Source: Hawksworthiomyces lignivorus (taxonomy: Eukaryota > Ascomycota > Sordariomycetes > Ophiostomatales > Ophiostomataceae). Taken from it: a stretch of 64,000 nt of DNA. The DNA lies in the NCBI GenBank assembly GCA_002917075.1, contig NTMA01000008.1, forward strand, positions 682,001-746,000, given 5' to 3'. The notes below the pieces were generated by a model that was not told the origin of the DNA, did not search any database, and worked only from the letters and a program-made list of their open reading frames with translations. The stretch's first letter is position 1; each line of letters starts with the position of its first letter. Position numbers and translations under genes: made by a program. Positions 59,016 through 64,000 of the stretch are shown piece after piece.

Positions 59016-59454
59016 TGAGTTCAAAAATCGTAGGCATGAGAGAGTGAATTACATACGGTCAAAAGGCCTCCTTTAGCATTGAATGTTTTCAGGTCTCCGT
59101 GAGAGTGCACCTGCTTGGCGTCAGGATCAAAGCGCATGACCAGCTCCCACTGCTTGGAAGGGTGGATGTGCTTTTGTCCCTTTACGACGACGACTTTGTG
59201 TGTCCAAATAGCGTCTGAGAGAGCTTTGACATCTTCGTCTACGAGAACAGGGGGTTACACCCACTGAGTCAGCGAATGTCTACAGCGCAAACTGTTTCAA
59301 AGAAATTCAAGCAATAAGACCGGCAAAACAAACTAGAGATGTTCTCAAGATCGATGTCTTCGACAATGGCACCAAAATTGTGCTTTTCTTTGGGTGTCTT
59401 GTCGATCAAAGTGACCTTGAAGCTTGGCTCTGGCTTCAGCACACTGGGAGACAT
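58056..59454 (-). CDS. XanA-like Fe(II)/2-oxoglutarate-dependent dioxygenase (TauD/TfdA fold), copy 1
   Basis: Three exons, 59454-59334, 59238-59057 and 58940-58056, give 395 aa. Introns of 95 bp (GTTTGT...GTAG) and 116 bp (GTATGT...TTCAG); the second holds a 34-base T run (plus strand 58977-59010). The start MSPSVLKPEP and FGAIVEDIDLENI match the TauD N terminus. The iron triad is His164-x-Asp166 (RWHIDAPLYD) and His360 (MFHSAIDYP); Arg372 (SRTMHQ) would bind 2-oxoglutarate. The VEYAPHPYMWL and MVWVNPVTGERAF blocks place it in the fungal xanthine dioxygenase (XanA) group rather than bacterial taurine enzymes. Substrate may be xanthine or another heterocycle or aromatic. A paralog is 770 bp upstream, same strand. 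Confidence 0.88.
58977..59010. repeat. 34-base T homopolymer in an intron
   Basis: Uninterrupted T run on the plus strand inside intron 2 of dioxygenase copy 1; true length may be uncertain. Confidence 0.9.
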
Positions 59455-60224
59455 TATGGTGATGACAGGCGATACCCTATAACCTGAGGATGGAATATAG
59501 CTGAATACAGATAATGCAGTGTGTAGTTGTGGCTTAGGAGATGAGGCCAAAGATGTAAAGGTTCACCTGCCAATTTACGAGAATCTGTCGTTCGTATAAA
59601 AGCTGATTGCGATCTTACTATCACGACTTGTTTGAACTTTGTTAAATGCAACTAGACCAAGCCTAGTTCTTCATGATCACACATTCTTAGGAGCTCGGCC
59701 GAGCTCCCCGGCGCACCCGCGTTCTTATCAGGGCCATTTTATTCGCAATCAGTTTCCAGCACAACGCCAAAGAAGTGGGGTATCACACTACGACAAGTTC
59801 ATCGGGCATATCCGACTCGAGATATGGTAGATAGGGTACGTTCTCATGGAATCTGGTCATCGCACACACACTCAAGTCAAATGTTTGGAATTACGCATTT
59901 GGGAGAAAGACTTCTTGAGGTTATTATGTGAGAAGCCACAAGTGTAGCAAATCTTTTGTGTTTATGAGCAAACGAGAGTATTTTGCCATTAATTCGAAAA
60001 CTGCGCGATATGGTGAGCTACATAGATCGTGCCATCACGCTCAATAGACCAGAGTCGTACTCCGTGATTGTGTATAATTTGATCACTTATGTGTATTTTA
60101 TTTATATTTTACAGCGTGACAATGTGAATATTTCCCAATATTCTAAGTCCATCTGAACAAAAATTAGTGCAAGAAGTCTCAGATGTCGACTCATAAAATA
60201 CCAGAGTTGATGTCCTTGATAATT
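59455..60224. promoter_or_regulatory. promoter region of dioxygenase copy 1
   Basis: 770 bp between the two tandem dioxygenase genes. It holds the 16-base perfect palindrome at 59691-59706 (listed separately). Otherwise AT-rich. Confidence 0.6.
59691..59706. promoter_or_regulatory. 16-bp palindrome GAGCTCGGCCGAGCTC
   Basis: Perfect inverted repeat whose core is TCGGCCGA, 237-252 bases before the ATG of dioxygenase copy 1. CGG/CCG everted or inverted half-sites are what Zn2Cys6 dimers bind. The decamer GCTCGGCCGA recurs twice upstream of copy 2. Confidence 0.65.
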
Positions 60225-61615
60225 TTACATCGGGTGGTCGCTCGCAGCGACATTGCATTGATGCATAATGCGAGGTCCATACGATTTCGGAAATTCAGTC
60301 TGTTGGAGTCAGCACATTGGGATGAACTATGATGCGATGCGTATTTATCTTACAATACTGTGCCAAAGTGCCCGATTGTACCACAGGATGACGTCCTGCT
60401 CCTGGTGGTTGTGAGCATAAATGTTCTCGGGCTCCAGCGCTGGCCGCATAATTCTGCGAACATCAAGTTAGCGCATGTGCTTCTATGTTCCACGGCATGA
60501 GGAAGCTAAAAAAACAGGAGCTTAGAATTTCCTTACTTTTGCATAAAAGCGCGCACTTCTTTCAGATCGCTAACCACTGTCTCTGGTCCCTCGGGGCTAC
60601 TCTTCAGATACAGCTTGAACGCACCCTGGCCATGAACCTGAAGAGACTTCTCCCCTGTCTTGGGGTTAGTCCACACCATGGGATAGATGCATACTTTGTC
60701 AGCATCCCACTTTGGAAGCTTGTCGAGTGGCATCTCGAGACCCTCTGTCTCGATGAGGTGGCCCAGGCGCGTGCTGTGCGCGGTCGACATCCACACAAAT
60801 GCATGTGGGGCATATTCGATGCGGCTGTTCATGACAATCTGCCGTGTCTCTTCGTCAAGCAGCGCCAGTGCCCGGCTGCCGGCGACCATGGCCGTGGCAC
60901 CCGGTGCTATCTTCATTTCTCTGCCGGTGCCGTCGTCCCACCGTACTGTAACATCAGGCCCCTTGGGCGTCTTCACCGCCAACAGGCAGCCAACGCGCGG
61001 TGGGGGGATATTGTACAGAGCGCCGTCAAAGTGCCACTGATAGAAGCGAGATGCGCCGGCCTCACGCTCCGCCTCGGGGATGTGCGGCGGCAGGTGAAAT
61101 TCTTGATGATCAATGCCCTGGATCTCAAAGCCAGGCGGAAAGCCGAAGTAGTCTTCGTCCAACGGACCACGACCCAGGATGTGCACTTGTGGTTGGACCG
61201 GAATGGCCGGGCGCTTGGGTATTCCGTAGATGTCGACGCCGTTGTGACTCACCAGCAAAGGGTCCTTGCCATGTGCAAATCCTCCCGTGGTCTCGTCCGG
61301 GTCAAAGCTGGACGTGAGTTTGTATTGCTGCTGCGGCTTCAACATTTGAGGCTGCTCCTTAAACACAAGCAGCTTGTGCTTGTGCAGAGCATCCGAGATG
61401 AACTCAAAGTCGGCGTCTGTGAAATTATTCAGATCGATGCCGTAGATCGTGGCACCGAAGTCAGCCTTGCTCTCCGGTCTATGTTCGATGAGCTGTAGCC
61501 TTCCTGTCGACTTATCGGCATGGGGAAGAGTAAAGGTCTGCTTCCCAGGTGCCAGATGCAAACCAGACACCCGAGAGGCTTCCTCAGTCTCTGTAACGAC
61601 TGCTGTGATAACCAT
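60225..61615 (-). CDS. XanA-like Fe(II)/2-oxoglutarate-dependent dioxygenase, copy 2
   Basis: Three exons, 61615-60537, 60453-60354 and 60299-60225, give 417 aa. Intron 1 (83 bp, GTAAGG, GCTAAC branch, GCAG) and intron 2 (54 bp, GTAAGA, GCTGAC branch, ACAG); without the last two exons the enzyme would lack its third iron ligand. Iron triad: His195-x-Asp197 (QWHFDGALYN) and His391 (LWHSITEFP); Arg403 (PRIMHQ) for 2-oxoglutarate. FGATIYGIDLNNF and DALHKHKLLVFKEQ mark the TauD N terminus; RVGCLLAVKTPKGPDVTVRWDDGTG and IEYAPHAFVWMSTAHSTRLGH are close to the XanA subgroup. Related to copy 1 but clearly diverged, so not a recent duplicate. No peroxisomal or secretion signal; cytosolic. Confidence 0.92.
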
Positions 61616-62077
61616 TTTGATTGGATTAGATTAGGCAGTGGTGTCCAGAAGTTGATGAAGTTGGGAGAAATCAACACGGTGTATGAAGGCTAGGATAAGA
61701 CGATGCCGTTATAGGTAAAGAGATGCTATATGTAACTTATAGCGCTCAACGATCCGTATATATGATTATGCTCATAAGTACATAGCCACAACTACTTTTT
61801 GGTAGCCTCTTGTCGGGTGGCTCGGCCGACGCCAATCAGAAGGAGAGAGTTGGCTCGGCCGAAGACAAGGAATTATTACATTGGTAGAAACTAAAAGCTG
61901 CTAGAGATTATTATTTTTTTGTGTTTGTTTTGTCAAAGACTCCCACTATTCACAGCTTCTCCCATCTTTCCTTTCAAGTATTGGTTTTCGATTTTTGCTT
62001 TTCTATTCTGGTAGAGTGAAGTTGAGTCCGCCGCTGGATAAGAACCCAACTGCTGTATACAATCTCTAAAAAGAGTC
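61616..62077. promoter_or_regulatory. bidirectional promoter between dioxygenase copy 2 and the hydrolase
   Basis: 462-bp divergent gap. Two copies of GCTCGGCCGA lie almost exactly in its centre, 33 bases apart, so they are placed to serve both genes. Confidence 0.65.
61820..61862. promoter_or_regulatory. two GCTCGGCCGA sites
   Basis: The palindrome TCGGCCGA is at 61822-61829 and 61855-61862, each preceded by GC. They are 207 and 240 bases from the dioxygenase copy 2 ATG and 216 and 249 bases from the hydrolase ATG. Same decamer as within the palindrome at 59691-59706. Confidence 0.65.
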
Positions 62078-62947
62078 ATGTCATCATATTTTGGAACCCC
62101 CCTGGGGTACAAAATCCATTACACATCTACAGGAAACCCTTCGGGTCAGCTGGTTATTTGCCTTCATGGTCTCGGTGGATCGATAGAAACATTTGCACCG
62201 CTGCTGCCATTCATTCCACCGACACTCCACATCATCTGTGTCGACTTCCCCGGCTTTGGCAAGTCTCCTCTTCCTGACAAATCAAAGCGTATTTCAGTCA
62301 ACGATCATGTCGCCAACCTACACCATCTCATCGCATCTCTCCAAGCCGCTGCGCCGACGACGGCTGAACCAGAACAGCAGCAATGCACCGCTCCCGTCCT
62401 CGTCCTTGGACATTCCCTGGGCGGCATCGTCGCTCTCCAGTTTGCTGCAAAGTATCCAGATATCGTTGCCGGCCTCTTTCTTCTCGGGGCCGGACGTGCC
62501 ATCGGCCACATCCCTGCCGCCCGACAAACCATGCTCGGAGTCGCCGCCAAAGTGAGGCAAGAGGGAATCGAGGCAGCTGCGAGTAACGCTGCAAAGACCA
62601 ACTTCTACGAAGACACACCAGAGCGCACGGTGGATCCGGTACTGCGGAAGGCTGTGCATGACGCCGTCGCAGCGTCTGATCCCGAAGGGTATGCGCAAAC
62701 GTGCGAGGCTCTTGTGGATGCATCCCACGTGGATCCGGACTACGCCAAGATCAAGTGTCCAGTGGTATTTGTCGCTGGAGACAAGGACGGTATCAGTCCC
62801 ATATCAAGATCGCAGCAACTAGCCGAATTGGTTGGGGGTTCGGCAACGGTGGAAATCGTAAAGAGCGGACACCAGCCAATCCTAGAGGACTTGGACGGAG
62901 TGAAGAACGCCCTTGATGTATTTTTGAAGGAAGCAGCTTCCAAGTAA
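62078..62947 (+). CDS. alpha/beta hydrolase, 3-oxoadipate enol-lactonase-like
   Basis: Intact single-exon 289-aa frame. The canonical fold shows HGLGGS (oxyanion loop, from residue 30), DFPGFGKS, the nucleophile elbow GHSLGG with Ser113, an acid residue in AGDKDG (Asp235 or Asp237) and His265 in KSGHQPILED. Overall it is nearest to small lactonase/ester hydrolases of aromatic catabolism such as PcaD; epoxide hydrolase or esterase activity cannot be excluded. Divergently transcribed from dioxygenase copy 2 with shared palindromic sites, it probably cleaves an ester, lactone or C-C bond in a ring-cleavage product of the same pathway (inference). Confidence 0.87.
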   Translation: MSSYFGTPLGYKIHYTSTGNPSGQLVICLHGLGGSIETFAPLLPFIPPTLHIICVDFPGFGKSPLPDKSKRISVNDHVANLHHLIASLQAAAPTTAEPEQQQCTAPVLVLGHSLGGIVALQFAAKYPDIVAGLFLLGAGRAIGHIPAARQTMLGVAAKVRQEGIEAAASNAAKTNFYEDTPERTVDPVLRKAVHDAVAASDPEGYAQTCEALVDASHVDPDYAKIKCPVVFVAGDKDGISPISRSQQLAELVGGSATVEIVKSGHQPILEDLDGVKNALDVFLKEAASK

Positions 62948-63103
62948 GCTGCTCTAAAGCAAATAGACTTAATAGAGAATAAAAATGCATAAGGCATAAA
63001 AATGCATAAGGCAGACTATCAAATCGCTTCATTGAATTCATTTGCAATCTATTAGTCAACACCCAAAGGCGTATACAACGAATATGTCTATACAACATTT
63101 TGT

Positions 63104-64000
63104 TCAGAGCATGGAAAACCCGTGATTTGCTAGATACAATAGATTCTCGAATCCGTTACTAGCACCCTCCCAGCCAGGCGGTAGTAAAGAAGAGGTGTCT
63201 AGTTGTCCAGCATTCTGTAAGCCTTCTACTACCGTGTGATGATCGCCGTCCGTCCCGAAATTTTCAAGTATATCGTTCTGGCTAGCTGTGCCAGCCGGAG
63301 AAGAAATATTGACGGCACCTGGGGAGCTGGCAGGAGAGACACCTATGTCAGTAGAGGGTCCAATTGCGTTAGAAGTTCCAATATTGGTTCGAATGCGTTC
63401 GGAAGTGCCAGTTTGGGTTCTCCGACGATAAGGTGTTACAGGCTTCAGTCGCTGAGCGCTTGCATCACTTCCTTGGCAAAATCGTTGAATAAACGCTGGT
63501 ACATTAAATCCCTTCGGTTGGCTTTGTATATTAGCTAGTGAAAGGCTGGGAAAGTGTTGGTGTGCTTGGCGTCTAGCATCTGAGGCGTTCTCATTTCGTT
63601 TCCGTTTTCGTTGGCTATCATGGAGAGCCCTGCTATTCTTACTATTGTTGGGTAATAACTCTTCGCCTCGTGAGGCAGTTACAACTGCTGTCCGCCATGC
63701 TACCTCATCAAGAAGAGCACACAGCAGCTTGATACCACGCACAGCAATCATGCTGTTGCCAAATTGGCGAAGGATGCTCACCACATCCTCAACAAGCTGC
63801 TTGTGTTCAGTGTGCTGTCGCTCTGCTGGCTGCCGATGTAGCACATCGAGAATGAGTATGATCGATGCAGCGACGGCAAAGGCCTGGTGTACCCAGAGCG
63901 TGGGTCCGTCTTCACGTACCACTTCCTTGTATTCTTTGATAATGGTTTTGGAAGCAGCAATACACGTGTGTCGCGTGAAAGAAAATGCGGGGTTTGTGAA
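63104..64000 (-). CDS. fungal-specific transcription factor, C-terminal part
   Basis: An open frame of 298 codons plus stop enters from the right edge and ends at 63104; no start is inside the window. The first residues (FTRHTCIAASKTIIKEYKEV, then GPTLWVHQAFAVAASIILILDVLHR) match the middle-homology region near the end of many Zn2Cys6 regulators, followed by QLVEDVVSILRQFG and IAVRGIKLLCALLDE. The tail (about 110-298) is polar, with a basic RKRKRNE patch and Ser/Thr/Gly-rich repeats, as in activation domains. The zinc cluster itself must lie beyond 64000. It is 157 bases from the hydrolase gene (convergent) and is the natural candidate for the factor binding TCGGCCGA palindromes (inference). 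Confidence 0.85.
   Translation of the reverse strand, partial: FTNPAFSFTRHTCIAASKTIIKEYKEVVREDGPTLWVHQAFAVAASIILILDVLHRQPAERQHTEHKQLVEDVVSILRQFGNSMIAVRGIKLLCALLDEVAWRTAVVTASRGEELLPNNSKNSRALHDSQRKRKRNENASDARRQAHQHFPSLSLANIQSQPKGFNVPAFIQRFCQGSDASAQRLKPVTPYRRRTQTGTSERIRTNIGTSNAIGPSTDIGVSPASSPGAVNISSPAGTASQNDILENFGTDGDHHTVVEGLQNAGQLDTSSLLPPGWEGASNGFENLLYLANHGFSML

Noticed and set aside
60485..61498. 337-codon plus frame opposite dioxygenase copy 2
   Set aside because: Mirror frame; the minus strand has the full catalytic signature and splice sites.

Overview
The window is nuclear DNA of a filamentous ascomycete, most likely a sordariomycete (inference). The signs are short spliceosomal introns (about 50-116 bp) with CTAAC/CTGAC-type branch points, several Zn2Cys6 regulators, two HET-domain genes, a DUF3433 membrane protein, a fungal catalase-peroxidase, and damaged sequence with C-to-T/G-to-A changes resembling repeat-induced point mutation. 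Coding exons are GC-rich; spacers are AT-rich.

Left part (1-15 kb): a partial CocE/NonD hydrolase; a broken DHCR24-type sterol reductase; two spliced Zn2Cys6 regulators (3.7-5.3 and 7.7-9.5 kb) on either side of a cupin gene; an Erg6/UbiE-like methyltransferase; and a four-exon multi-pass membrane protein.

Duplicated block (16.6-23.2 kb): an intact two-exon DUF3433 membrane protein gene (19.46-23.13 kb) preceded by a decayed copy of itself. The copy keeps the promoter, the 5' end and the 3' end but lacks about 3 kb of the middle. A threonine tRNA and a HET-domain gene follow.

Aromatic/amino-acid catabolism (26-37 kb): a secreted intradiol ring-cleavage dioxygenase, a nitronate monooxygenase, and a divergent pair encoding the last two steps of tyrosine degradation (maleylacetoacetate isomerase and fumarylacetoacetase). 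An LRR/F-box-like gene and a secreted Thr/Ser-rich protein lie among them.

Middle right (40-54 kb): a large HET-domain protein with a highly acidic repeat insert, katG, and small secreted-protein genes, one interrupted by a stop codon and one a decayed remnant.

Right end (54.9-64 kb): a nine-exon salicylate-hydroxylase-like FAD monooxygenase, two XanA-like Fe(II)/2-oxoglutarate dioxygenases, an alpha/beta hydrolase and the 3' part of a fungal-specific transcription factor. The promoters of both dioxygenases and of the hydrolase share the decamer GCTCGGCCGA, built on the palindrome TCGGCCGA, at about 205-255 bp from each start codon. I propose this as an uncharacterised co-regulated catabolic gene cluster. 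It is the most interesting candidate system in the window.

All exon structures were assembled by eye from reading frames and splice signals; none has transcript support here.
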